From Flabesymbios commensalis (taxonomy: Eukaryota > Annelida > Polychaeta > Terebellida > Flabelligeridae), in NCBI GenBank assembly GCA_964017125.1, contig OZ024903.1:111270255-111334254 (forward strand): a stretch of 64,000 nucleotides of DNA. The letters are read 5' to 3'. The notes beneath the pieces were generated by a model that worked only from the letters and a program-made list of their open reading frames with translations, was not told the origin of the DNA and did no database searches. A program made the translations under genes and the position numbers. Shown piece after piece: positions 19,661-30,675 of the stretch. Numbering within the stretch: the first letter of the stretch is position 1; the number at the start of each line of letters is the position of its first letter.

Positions 19661-20066
19661 TAAGCGGGAAAGTGTTAACAACAATTACATTATATAAAAG
19701 CAGTGACGATGCATAGTTGCTATTCAATTCAATTAAAAACTTCCATAGCGCCTAACTCCCCGGAAAACCGAGTTCAGAGGCGCGACAGTCTGAAACGATA
19801 TTCAAGCAAGGTCGTCAATAGAGTGTCGGGGAGTAAAGGAGCTAGGGTGGGAAAGATAAATCAAATAATGTGTTTCTGTTAATTTTCGGAAAGTCGAAAT
19901 CAATGGCAACAGGAAATGAATTGCAGAAGATAGGGCCTGCAGACATTGCTCTCGAGCCGTTCTTTTTGTTCTATAGAAGGTGTAGGCGACTACTTGTTCA
20001 AATATTTATGTTTTTAACATACAGGGAGCGAGGAAACATTGTTGTCCCCTTCTGTAGCCTGCAGCC

Positions 20067-20172
20067 AGCAAACGCGACCCACTGAACCAATGCTGGCTTA
20101 ATGTTGGGCACCGCCTAGGACGTCTGCCCAACATTAAAACAGCATTGGGTCAACATCCATTGTTTGACGCAC
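20067..20172. mobile_element. Family E hairpin MITE
   Basis: CAGCAAACGCGACCC at the left, GCTGGCTTAATGTTGGGC mirrored by GCCCAACATTAAAACAGC. Confidence 0.7.
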
Positions 20173-20296
20173 AGAAGCGGATGGGAGCAACTAGGCGTAT
20201 ATACATGTAGCAATGCAGTCGATATCATTTTTCCCAAGTAGGCCTAGCCAAACATTGAACTAAATGTGCCATTATATTTTTTGATACATGATTTTT

Positions 20297-20489
20297 ATTC
20301 TGTGAAACTCAATGACCTCGACCTCCTTTTTTTCACCGAGCTGGCTAATACAATGACGTATGAGAGAGGGTTCTTATGTAACCTTATTTTCACCAAGTGA
20401 CATCACTACGTTTCACAGAATGAAGTATGGGAGAGGGGGTGTTATATAACCTTGTTTTCACCGGGTGACGTCACTGCGTTTCACAGAAT
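20297..20489. mobile_element. TA-flanked MITE (TTCTGTGAAAC ends), copy 2
   Basis: Same ends and interior as the copy at 16588; TA flanks are intact on both sides. Confidence 0.78.
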
Positions 20490-20819
20490 ATGCTCTTCTC
20501 GTTCACTAGTTCTGATACAGATTAGCCAGGCATAGCTGAATGGTTAAAATCGTATCTGCTTAGCAGCCCATATTAGGTAGATCAAAATCGCTATGCTAAC
20601 CATTTACTTGCTATGTTATATTGTTTAAAATTTTCAACCACTTGAAATTTTGTCTCGCGTTTAAGTGAGTGAAAATTATTCGGTCTAATTTGGGAACAAC
20701 CATTTAAAATTTCTAGTGATTAAACATCACTTTATAACACAAAAACTGGTATTTGACATTATAAAAAAGCATTCAAAACGATTACAACTGATAATTATTT
20801 TTTGTGTAAACAGGGACGG

Positions 20820-21235
20820 AAGTGGGGTTTTTCAATTTGAAATCATCATAATTTAAGTCTTAGTTAGCTCTTTCTGCTTCATTTGAATACCTATGTTATG
20901 GGTCTACGGCCATTAGAAATAGTTTATTCCTTTCAATGCGAGGATCGTCTTCAGACGTCTGTAGACGTCAGAGGGGGGGGGGTGTTTTTGGTACGTTATT
21001 TTCCAGATTTCTCGTGACCTAATTCCTGCCGCTTACGAAAATGAAAAACAACTCGTTGACTTTCCTCGTTTGACTCCCTCTTTAACATGTATAGGGAGGA
21101 TACGAGCACTCTGACCAACTCGTTCAATCTTAATGATCCTCATATGCAAATGAGCTATATCTGAGCGAGAATGATGTTGAGACGGGACCCTGATTCTGAC
21201 GTCTAAAGACGATCCCCGCACTGAAAGGGTTAACA
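20820..21235. mobile_element. Family A MITE split by an insertion of ~215 bp
   Basis: The body and left half of the palindrome end at GACGTCAGA (20971); the right half resumes at CTGATTCTGACGTC (21190) and ends AAAGGGTTAA. The insert begins with a G-tract and I do not recognise it. Confidence 0.65.
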
Positions 21236-21569
21236 TAGTGTGATTGTAGAAGCAGGAGGGTGTCATTGTTTGCTTCTGATGCTGCTACATGTAACAGGGC
21301 CGGACGAGAGGAGTACCTGCTCATGTAAATCGGAGGATGCGGATATTTACATGTAGCAGGAAAAATCTGACGCCCAGCTGACGACTTAAGCTTTGACACT
21401 CGACATTGAGCTGATTTCGATTTGGGATTCTGCGCCTCTGCGCCTCTGAGCTCGCTATAGAAGTTACAGAATTGATTAAATTGATTGATAAATATGCCCC
21501 CCGGTAGCTATACAAGATAATTACATTTATACTGCCCTCCTCTGCAATATATTTCTCACATAGGCAGTT

Positions 21570-21768
21570 CAACCCTTTAAACGCTGAGTACGATTATGGT
21601 CATTTTAATCTATTTTATTAGCTTTTTACAGCATTCTCATTGGGAATAAAATGTGCGTTTTGGGATATGATTTTTTTTTTATCTCAATTCAAAGAAATAA
21701 GATTTTTTTTTAGCCCAACTGAAGTTGTTGGTCGCGGTAGCGAGACACAACTTAAAGTAGGTGACAAT
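21570..21768. mobile_element. Family C MITE
   Basis: AACCCTTTAAACGCTGAG start and hairpin GAAGTTGTTGGTCGCGG / CGAGACACAACTT. It abuts a family D copy. Confidence 0.62.
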
Positions 21769-22008
21769 TCAACCCTTTCAAGCCTGAGTTTATCATTGTC
21801 ATCTTCATCCACTACAAGCCGCGAATTGCTGTCGCAATTCTCGACTTGTAGTGGATGAAGATGACTTACAGTGGGTGACAAAGGAAAAAAAGATAGTGTT
21901 ATTTTTAAGACAGTTCCACGAAAATTGTCGCTCTAAAACCACTAGTTGTAGGAAATTAAGTAATTAAGTAATTTTTCAGCGATGCAAGATGATGCTTTAA
22001 AGGGTTAA
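21769..22008. mobile_element. Family D TTAA MITE, full length
   Basis: TCAACCCTTTCAAGCCTGAG to TGCTTTAAAGGGTTAA. Hairpin CATCCACTACAAGCCGCG / CTTGTAGTGGATGAAGATG. Confidence 0.78.
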
Positions 22009-22047
22009 ACTATATAGCTTAGCGTCTAAAGTGTATAGTATACTGCT

Positions 22048-22127
22048 TTACAAAGCCAAAAGGCAATATCTGCTTACTTTACAAGTAAGCAGATATTGCC
22101 TTTTGGCTTTGCAAAGCAGGATGGTGG
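22048..22127. other. Perfect-looking hairpin, arms ~36 bp, small loop
   Basis: CTGCTTTACAAAGCCAAAAG...GCTTACTT is mirrored by AAGTAAGC...GGCTTTGCAAAGCAG with one mismatch and a 3-4-nt loop. Single copy in the window. It is followed by a dispersed repeat (22140-22265) shared with 1700-1835. Confidence 0.75.
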
Positions 22128-23083
22128 AATATTGCTCAACGTCACTTTTCGGCATTAATGGTCATTTAAGTAACATTGTAATACGATAATAAAGTGCAGT
22201 CCATTGCCATGATTGATGAGATGAATGATGTACAGATGATGACACAGGGTGATAGGGTTTGGTGGGTAGGATACATGCTTGTCTAATAACTGTCTGATGC
22301 ACTTATTCTCAACACACAAAAACCATTAAATCTACATTGGGTCAACATACAATGTTTAATGGACAGGAGTTTGCTGGGCTCGTCCAATGAATAACTCCTT
22401 TCATTGGACATATCGCACGAAAAAAGAAATTTAGTATTTTCTCACACGATGACACAAGACATAACTGCCATACATTGCATTCACAAATACAGCGAGCGTG
22501 CGATATGGGATAGTACCAATATACGTCTCATAGTGGAAACCACGGCACAGACTGTGAGAGTAGGTACATGGTAATATGCCTCCCAAGCTGGGATACAAAT
22601 ATGCCGCAGTGATACATGCTTAACATAACAAATAATTTGAGTAACGCCTGTCTAATATGCAAAAAGATTATAATGAATTTATTTATGTTTTTACGCAATC
22701 TAACAAATATTGACAATGAAAATAACGCAATATTATCAATAGAAAAAATCTGCGACACATACAGTGCGTGTCTTACAGACAGCGCTGCTTCATGTTTCAT
22801 GATCTATGAGACAACAGAAATATAAAATAACATGCTTTTGTAAATGCGAATGTAATATTGTTTACGGATAAACAACCGATAAAAAAACGTTTTTTTACAA
22901 TATGAGCGTTTACATGGCGACTATACATAAATTGACAATGGGAGTTTCGCATGCAGACCGCTACTCCATGTTCTATACGAGAACAGAACATGTCTTGCAT
23001 ATTATGTAAATGCCCATGTGATACTTATTACGGATAAATAACAGTGATTTTACAATACTATAATTGCGCGTGTTTTATACATA

Positions 23084-23343
23084 CAGTGGCTGGAGGAGCT
23101 TCTCTTGCAGGCCATTGCCGTCTTCTGCTCCTGCTGGTTGCAGGATGCTGTACGGAGCGCCTCACAGAAGACGAGCTGCTGCCCGGGGTGGATGTGTACA
23201 GCTGAGGGTGCACGCCTGGCAGACAGGGGTGCACGCCTGGCCGGGATGGGTTTACACGCGGTTGTACACCCCCCCCCCCCCCCGCGCCGCCACGTGATGC
23301 CATCCCAGATGACCGCCGGATCCTATATTCACCAGTTTCCAAG
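23084..23343 (+). other. GC-rich island, possible exon on the plus strand
   Basis: TTATACATACAG/TGGCTGG could be an acceptor and TTCCAAG/GTAACG a donor. Between them one frame is open and reads WLEELLLQAIAVFCSCWLQD. It also contains a short repeat (GTGCACGCCTGGC) and a C-tract of ~18. No family recognised; the opposite strand is open too, so coding is unproven. Confidence 0.25.
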
Positions 23344-23479
23344 GTAACGGACTGCTTTAATTTGATAGAAATGTGACGGAGTGGCGCCAAAGGAGGCTTT
23401 ACAATAGAGGTGCGGCTGGTGATCTGCGTATGGGGAGGTTAAGGTATAGGAGTAACCCAACTAACAACGAGGTAAAAAT

Positions 23480-23757
23480 AGATTAAATAAATTGGGCTTT
23501 AGGCCACTTTTGTGCACATATATATAGGCTAAATTGGGACAGGCGAAGCTCCTGAGGATGATGAGATGACACTACCCTCCATACACAGGATTCGAAATTC
23601 CGAGCACGCTACCTCTCGGTGACGGAGGCTCCCAACAATACAAGTGGATGGGGAAGAAACATTTTTGTTTCTTTCAAACCACCGAGACCGGGAAATGAAC
23701 GCCGTGAAAGGTAGCGGTGCTAACAACAACCCTAGGGCCCTCGCCCACAAACAACGA
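23480..23757 (-). mobile_element. Composite SINE, nearly complete
   Basis: In reverse order: tail (23490-23575), second tRNA-like module (CTACCTCTCGGTGACGG, ~23605-23635), the GAAAC/GTTTC linker, and the first module with ACCGAGACCGGGAAATGAAC (~23680-23750). Same head type as the copies at 1005 and 40945. Confidence 0.8.
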
Positions 23758-23777
23758 GGTACTGAACTAATTTAGCC

Positions 23778-23945
23778 TTAACCCTTTGCCTGCTAAGATT
23801 TCTTATTTAAATTTTCACCCACTTAGAGTTGTGTCTCGCTACCGTGACCCACAACTACAAGTGGGTGAAAACTCGTGATATTTGTTTAATTTGAGACCAA
23901 GCATTTGCAAATCATTATGATGACAAACATCAAGCCATTCAATTG
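23778..23945. mobile_element. Family C TTAA MITE, left part
   Basis: TTAACCCTTTGCCTGCTAAG is very like published piggyBac termini (CCCTTTGCCTGCC, from memory). Hairpin CACTTAGAGTTGTGTCTCGC / CCCACAACTACAAGTG. Confidence 0.65.
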
Positions 23946-24145
23946 CAGGCCTTCAGATTTTAAATGCAAGATTGTTCACGCGCACCATCACACACGCACT
24001 TATTAAGTCAGGTGCGTGAACACTATGCACATCAGTGTCAAGTGAGCTTTTTTTCACTGGCCACCAATTTTAACACCTCAAGGCCTGCTATTAGGGAAGC
24101 AGAAATTAAAATATCTGTTATGATTTGAAACTGGAAATTGTGTTA

Positions 24146-24335
24146 AAGGGACATGCCCAGGTCTAAAATCATAAACAAATCGGTGATTTTATTTTAGCTT
24201 AATAATATGACCATATTATGATGTAAACATGTCCATAGACTAAAACTGCAAAACTTTTTAAATTTTGGTGCTGCGCACTCGCCAGTTAGGCTAGATATAG
24301 AGACGAAATTCCTGTTTTTCTTATTTTTGACATGG
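24146..24335. mobile_element. Half-copy of the 370-bp palindromic element
   Basis: Starts GGGACATGCCCAGGTCTAAA and stops at TTTTTGACATG, where a family E MITE begins; the second arm is missing. Confidence 0.75.
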
Positions 24336-24485
24336 TCGCAGACGGTGGGCCAGCATTAACCCAACATTGGTTAGACGTCTCGTGTTTGCTGGGATACGAG
24401 CTGGAGCTCAATGTCTGCTCAACGTTGGGCCAGCATCGCAGACGTTGGCACAACATTGAACAGACATTGGGTCAACGTATCGGGT
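24335..24485. mobile_element. Family E copies nested at the centre of a 370-bp palindrome half
   Basis: GTCGCAGACGGTGGGCCAGC and a second hairpin with CGTTGGGCCAGCATCGCAG. The first starts exactly where the palindromic element stops. Confidence 0.65.
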
Positions 24486-24867
24486 CTAGAATTGCAGTGA
24501 GCGAAAAGAATCATGTGAATGTTAAAAACAAACGAATATATTTATCTTCTTCCATCATGCTTCGGTGAGTCAAACCCAGGTAATTGTCCACTTAGAAAAA
24601 ACATAGTTTAAGCACAAGATCAAATTAAGGTCAAATGACTTTATGGCAACAACGTCAAATATAATTAGTTAACAACGAAGCTACGAACAAGTGCAATACC
24701 TCATTTTCATGTAATTTTGACTGGACAATCCATTTATTATATGTGCAGGTTCCAGGGGAGTCTATCTATAGTCTATGAGTAGGCAACTGGCTAACAACCA
24801 TTTTCTCCATATCAAGGTCGCAGATCCGTCAGCGACCTGGGAGAAGCCTAGCCTTGCTGTAGATAAG

Positions 24868-24976
24868 CCCAACAAACACAATACATTGGCCCAATGTTGA
24901 ATCAATGTTGGTCCACCGTCTTCGACGATGGCCCAACATTGATTCAACATTGGGTGATTGTCTCGTGTTGGCTGGG
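24868..24976. mobile_element. Family E hairpin MITE, full length
   Basis: 109 bp, CCCAACAAACACAATAC to CTCGTGTTGGCTGGG, with long paired arms around CGTCTTCGACG. Confidence 0.8.
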
Positions 24977-25284
24977 AGATGGCTAACAACCTATTACACC
25001 ACATCGCTCCTGGTGGTTACTGGTCTCTGCACCACACATAGTGTGACTACACTGAATAATTAACAAGCATCCTGTACATATAGCCTACTGTCACGTGATA
25101 TCTTGTAAGCCATCTGATTCGTCCAGGCTCATAATGATGACGATGGCGTTTTGTGAGCAGCCACATCACAGGACAAGTAATCTCAATACTGGCACAGCTG
25201 GTATGACCCAACATTGAGACAGCATTGGTCCAGCACTTTGTGTAACTTGTAAATGCGTGTACCAGTAAAAACAGTGATCAAAGA

Positions 25285-25580
25285 TCAACTATGTCTACAG
25301 CCAGCCCCGATGGCTCATTCGTGTCGACTGGGGCTTGTGACCTGGAGGTACCAGGTTCGAATCCCGGTCGGGCCGGATATTTGTCATCGTGGCTTTACAT
25401 ATAAAATGCTCCAAACTGTTCAATGGCCGCCAGGAGTGTACAGTGCGGCCTATGGTACTAAGAACCCTTGAAGTCATTCGAAATAAGAGTAGGCCTAGGG
25501 TTCGGGCTTCCTTCTGTCGCGATATTGCCATGATTGTGCAGAAAGCGACCGTACGTAAAGCAACAATGACTCATTATGTC
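25285..25580 (+). mobile_element. tRNA-derived SINE, second family
   Basis: A tRNA-like head spans about 25304-25376: GCCCCGATGGCTCATTCG with B box GGTTCGAATCC, and acceptor ends pairing at six of seven positions. The body reaches ACAATGACTCA near 25573. The same unit occurs in reverse at 35120-35403 and as a fragment at 44515-44640, so it is a SINE and not a tRNA gene. Confidence 0.78.
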
Positions 25581-25589
25581 TACATTTAG

Positions 25590-26470
25590 CAGTTTGATTG
25601 TTGTATTATGGTATATTTTTATGACAATAATCATGATAACACATTGATTACGGTTACAGGTCTGAGTCAAGTGTTGCTAGGGGCATCAAAATTATTAAAT
25701 TTTTATTTTCAAAATACTGTAGTGTACTAATATTCTAATGATAAAAAATAAAATTAAGCAACTATATTATTGCACCAGACAAGTTTAGACTTTATGACAA
25801 CCAGATAAAATATGTTTCTTATGCATGAAACTAACTTCCAGTTCTCTCATTGAGCGTTGTACCCGCAGCTCGACAGATTTCTCACGACAGTGCCTTTTTG
25901 TATATTTTAACCGCATTGTTTACTTATTGAACTCAAAATGTCAGAAGAGATGTAAACTTAGAATCGTTTATGAAATTCTGCATGTTTATTTAAATAATCA
26001 TTTGCATGAAACAACGTTATGTTGTTCCATGTTTCATGTTGTTTTTGCTCTAATTGTAGGCTACTTTCAAACTGAGTTGCGACATTTTACAACGTGCTTT
26101 TAAAAATATTTAATTTTTTTTTTATTAGGTGGATGGCCACCAGAAAAGGTATACCTGTTTAGCTATTCTCCTAGATACCGTATATGCATTTTGTATATTT
26201 TATTATTATATTCAATCGAATATATCATTAACATAAAGGTTTAAAATTTATATCTATGTACAAAAATGTATATGCATATGAATTGAATAGACTCAATATT
26301 ATTACTATTATTATCACTCAAATGGCAGACCCGACTGGGTCCGGTTCGAGCAGGACCGGTTTTCAGCCAAAGTAACTCGATTACGATTTTGTACGATTAT
26401 GTTTGTCATGCCTCTGAGCTCGGATCACCGAGGATTTAAGCGCATATAATTATTATTGTTTTAATATGGA
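25590..26470. other. No gene seen
   Basis: AT-rich unique sequence; ATT-rich runs near 26300; no recognisable repeat family. Confidence 0.5.
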
Positions 26471-26494
26471 GCGTTGGCTCAAAGTCCACACGAG

Positions 26495-26690
26495 ACGTTG
26501 ACCCAATGCTGAACTAATATCGACCTACCGTCTACGACGATGGGCCAACATTAGCCCAGCATTGGGTCAACGTCTCGTGGTTGCTGGGTACCTGTCTAGG
26601 GAACACGATACTCCAAACAGTGTGGTTTTAACGTTGGCCAACGTCTTCGACGCTGGCCCAACATTAAAACACCATTGTTTCAATGCATCT
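26495..26690. mobile_element. Two family E MITEs in tandem
   Basis: First: GAGACGTTGACCCAATGC ... TCTCGTGGTTGCTGGG. Second, from about 26625: GTTTTAACGTTGGCCAACG and its mirror. Confidence 0.7.
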
Positions 26691-26941
26691 CCCAGTAACC
26701 CCCAGACATGACCCTTGGCCTGGCACGGAGATTGAGTCTCAAACTAACGGCAGATTTATTGATTTTCACCTTGTTTGTTACACGTTGTCGGAGACTGAAA
26801 TATGCTGCAAGAGGCTCCACTCAATGCTGAATTTTTACAAGTCTTAAAGTTGGCGGGGAAGAAACATGTTTTTGTCATTGAAACATGAATACCAGGACGG
26901 GGGGTGGGGTAGAATCAGCGATCGCCGGCAAGCAGTGTTAA

Positions 26942-27449
26942 GTACTGTTCCAGCAAAAATCCGGGCTCCCCCCATGGACGGCAATTGAAAAACTACCCCC
27001 ACCCCTCCGGACATCTTGGGTTTTTGAGCCACCACAGAGCCCGGATTTTCAGTATTTTAGCACCACAGTCCGCGGAATTTCTTCATGGCTTAACATAGTT
27101 TGTATTTACCACCCCACGTATTTTTGTAAAAAAAGGTGAATATGAAACTAATATTAATCCTCAGGTCTACAGCTCTCATGTCATTTCTAATACAGAAACA
27201 AAGCGATTGTCATTTACACTGTCTTTTGTATAATGTATGTATTAGGCCAACAATACATACCCGGTACCTGAAAAGACGCCCACAACCGCGGATTTCAGTT
27301 TGCTGAGTAGCCCACCACCCACCTCGGAAATAACTACTGACAAAATACCACACCTACGGGAAAAGTGTCAATTGAAAACCCACCACCTCCCCCGAAAAAA
27401 AAACGATTGCCGTCCATGGGGGGAGCCCGGATTTTTGATGGAACAGCCC
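26942..27449. mobile_element. PIF/Harbinger-type MITE, 508 bp, inserted in a SINE head
   Basis: The terminal inverted repeats are about 46 bp (left GTACTGTTCCAGCAAAAATC, right mirrored as GGGCTGTTCCATCAAAAATC). TAA is duplicated at both sides (26939-26941, 27450-27452). TWA duplications with GGGCTGTT-like ends fit PIF/Harbinger. The flanks are two halves of an alternative-head SINE module (26850-26941 and 27450-27480). Confidence 0.78.
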
Positions 27450-27484
27450 TAACCACTACGGCAGGACCCGCACCCTGGATGAGT

Positions 27485-27815
27485 GAATGAATGAAAGAAT
27501 GGGGTTTTTAGGCCACATTAGTGCACATATGGGCTAAACTGGGCCAGGAGAACCTTCTGAGAAAGGAGAGATGAATGAGATGACACTGCCCTCCAGACAC
27601 ATGATTCGAATTCGAGCCCCTGCGGTCTGAGGCCGAGCACGCTACCTCTCGGTCACGGAGGCCCCCCACAATACCGAATCTTTGCGAATGAGCGGGAAAG
27701 AAACATTTTGTTTCTTTGAAACATAAATGCCAGAGTGGAGGACGAACCTGCGATCTTCGACTTTCCAAGCACGCAGCTTTCTACCACTGTACCAGGTCCC
27801 GCCTTGAATGACGAG
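27485..27815 (-). mobile_element. Composite SINE with the alternative first head
   Basis: Tail and second module as in other copies, but the first module is a different tRNA-like unit (GCGATCTTCGACTTTCCAAG near 27748). Confidence 0.8.
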
Positions 27816-27819
27816 TGCA

Positions 27820-28215
27820 GAATAATACAACCTTTCCAATAACAACACGCCACACAGTGACCAAAAGCTGAACTATTTAGTTGGGAGTCCAGCTTAAAGC
27901 GCGAACTCGTGCAAAGAGTGTATTCCCATCACGTAGGGAGTAAATGACAGGTGTCCTTTCTGGGCACTATAATCATGATAATATGTATATCTGACACAAG
28001 GAGATGAAGCTAATAATTCAAAGCGACACAATCACGCAAAAACCAGCATTTTTATTTTCGTTCCATGATATGTCCATGGAGCCAAAATAAAAATGATGAT
28101 TTCTCATTTGTCGCCTGACAGAGTCGCCTTTAACCGGGAAACACATTATCCGTGGTAAATGAATCGATTTCTCTGTCAATTCTCAACCAATCTAACCCTT
28201 GTAGCGCCTCAAGCC
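27820..28215. other. No gene seen
   Basis: Unique sequence; an imperfect inverted pair CCAGCATTTTTATTTTCG / CAAAATAAAAATGATG near 28040-28100. Confidence 0.45.
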
Positions 28216-28229
28216 AGATTCAAGCCAAA

Positions 28230-28470
28230 TTAACCCTTTTAGCGCGGGGATCGACTTTAAACGTCAGAATCTGACGTCTGTGGACGTCAGATTCTGACGA
28301 CTAAAGTCTATCCCCGCACAGTACAGTAAGAAAAATATTTAAAATGGCCGTAGACCCACAACATGGGTAATGAAGCGGACAGAGGTAACTAAGCCTCTAT
28401 GATGATTTAAATCGAAAAAAAACTGTTGGTTTTTATGGTTTGTATAAACGTATTTCAGACCTTTAAAGGA
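28230..28470. mobile_element. Family A TTAA MITE, nearly full length
   Basis: TTAACCCTTTTAGCGCGGGG, doubled hairpin, body ATGGCCGTAGACCCACAAC, and end CAGACCTTTAAAGG. Confidence 0.75.
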
Positions 28471-29329
28471 CTGTAGTCGCTTCAGGTATCAAATTACGGT
28501 ATTGTGCAGAGCTATCTGATCTAAATACGGTTCCCGGCAAAAAAATATCCCAACAGACATAATAAAATAGTTGTTAACTAGAGAAGTGGCGGATACTTGT
28601 ATATAAATATCGATAATAGCGAGTCAAAATGATTAAAATTCTGCTGGTGGTGGACGACGACTCTCCTTTTTGTTGCCATTGATCTAGTCTGAGGCTACAG
28701 CCATACAGAAAGCGATCACTGCATGTGACGTCATCGCAATGGCTGCGAGAGTTCAGCCAGATTTAGAGCAAGCACTATTAAATGTCATATTTTGTCTAAT
28801 CTGACGCTATAAATCCCAAATATGTGGTTGGGTAATTTATTATTTTTCATTTATACAACTATGTCAAATGTGAATAAAACGTTTTATCTAGCCGGCTACC
28901 ACTCTTGAAGGGTAAAAACATATTTTTCGTCATTCAAAGCTGGAAATTGCGTTAACAATTCCCAGCCAACAACCCAGCAGCAGTATTAAGGGTTTCATGC
29001 AATTTACTAGCTCTATTTTCGAGTCATTCTATTTTCGAGTCATTCTATTTTCGAGTCATTCGGTGAATAACTTGAACATTTCATTGAAAAAAATATTGTA
29101 CGTTGAAAAATTAGTCTTATAATATGTAGAATGTGAGGCAAATGACAACCTTGTATAAGTATAACCTCGTTAACTTCGTCCCAGAATTAGACGATAGTAG
29201 GCCTATACATTACATGTCAAATTGTTTAACTTCTGAAAAACATACTAATACTTCTTTTCAGGGTAGTCGCTTCATGACTAGAAAATAGTGAGTATAAAAT
29301 TTACACCGGTTAAGATTATAATGCTAAGT

Positions 29330-29740
29330 AAATTTATTAAAATTTTCACCCACTTGAAGTTGTGTCTCGCTACCGCGATCCACAACTTCGAGTGGCTGAA
29401 ATTTTTGGTTAATTTGAGGACAAAAATTAGAAAATCTTGATGTTTAGACATACATTTCATTCCTAATAACAGTGATCTAGTCGACAAATAAGGTTAAAAA
29501 CGACAATAGTCGTGATCAGCAGGAGAAAGGTTTAAAACCATTTACATACAGGCTATGACCCTTTCATCTCCAAGCACCAAACACGACTATAATACTTTTT
29601 AATTTGTTTTGTTAGCAGGATAAATCACAGTTATTGTGAATAAAATGTGTGTTTAAACATCAACATTTGTAAAAGTTTGGTCTGAAATTAAAAAAAAATA
29701 CGTGTAATTTTCAACCACTTGAAGTTGTGGGTCCCAACAC
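29330..29740. mobile_element. Two family C MITEs side by side
   Basis: Copy 1 (to ~29533): CACTTGAAGTTGTGTCTCGC / CCACAACTTCGAGTGG, ending GAGAAAGGTTTAA. Copy 2 starts ACCCTTTCATCTCCAAGC and is cut after CACTTGAAGTTGTGGG. Confidence 0.65.
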
Positions 29741-29778
29741 ATCCGGGCTCTCAGGCCGACGCCGATGCCAACAGAAGG

Positions 29779-30017
29779 CAGGGTTTCCGTCAGGAATGTT
29801 TGAGAGGGAGGGTCTAAAAGGTGTGGGGGGTCTGGGGGCCATCCCCCAGGAGAAAAAAATCAGAATTTAGGTGCTTAAAATGGCCTATTTTAACTGAAAT
29901 GACGGTAAAATATGGAAAATGTTTTAATTTTTCTGGCCAACAATCCCCCCTGTGGTGCTGAGTGGGGGGGTCCGGACCCTCCCCCCGACCTCCCCCCCCC
30001 CCTTGGCGGAAACCCTG
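29779..30017. mobile_element. hAT-type MITE, 239 bp
   Basis: Perfect 11-bp terminal inverted repeats CAGGGTTTCCG / CGGAAACCCTG. The interior is C-rich near the right end. A clean 8-bp duplication is not visible. Confidence 0.7.
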
Positions 30018-30019
30018 GA

Positions 30020-30670
30020 AGGGAAATATGTCCCTCCCGTCTCTATAAAGGGGGAGATGTGATCAAGTGCCAGTGTGGAAAACACTTTATTGAAAACGCC
30101 TTAGAATCCCCTAAGATTTAATAGAAACATTAAACATGGTAAACCAAGATAGATATTCTCTGGTCCAGTCTTACGGATTGATTGACAGCGCAATTGATTA
30201 TTTACGCTGTTGCTACTCCCTATTCCGCAGATGCCATAGCCTCCCGAACTCACAGGCGCGACACACCAGAATAATGACCAATATCGCAGTTTATTGTCAT
30301 AAATCTTCACCTGGGCGTGCCAGTTTTTAAACACCCGAGTTTTTTTAGTTTTTTCTAATAAAATGACAAAAAATAATTTAAAAGTCGCGTAATCAGAGAA
30401 CAGATTTTATCATTATCAAAACATTTTCTAAGTGAAATGGTATTTTACTTCGGGATTGACTTTATAATTAGTTGTCTATCGCATACTTTCGTTATCATGT
30501 TTAAAAAAGGTTAGAGCGGACACCAGGAGATGGACGAATAGTAACTGATATAACAAAATGTAAATAGCTCGGATGTGTCAAGTAAGTATGGCAGACCAAG
30601 ATCATTTGAAAGACTACATTGTTCATCCACATAGTGTGAGAACTATCACTGCGGCTGTCAGGACTGTATA
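30020..30670. other. Possible intron 1 of the acidic repeat gene, no exon found
   Basis: Lies 3' of the donor at 30675. No acceptor followed by a convincing frame could be chosen by eye. Confidence 0.4.
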
Positions 30671-30675
30671 CTTAC

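Noticed and set aside
22528-23000. Overlapping frames on both strands
   Set aside because: No motifs, AT-rich, and no splice or coding signal preferred on either strand.
25304-25376. A genuine tRNA gene
   Set aside because: Has A/B boxes and a near-complete acceptor stem, but the same unit with its body recurs at 35120 and 44515, so it is a SINE head.
27508-27853. Three overlapping frames with DREVACSASDR
   Set aside because: Translations of the second tRNA-like module of the SINE; the same peptide appears at every SINE copy.
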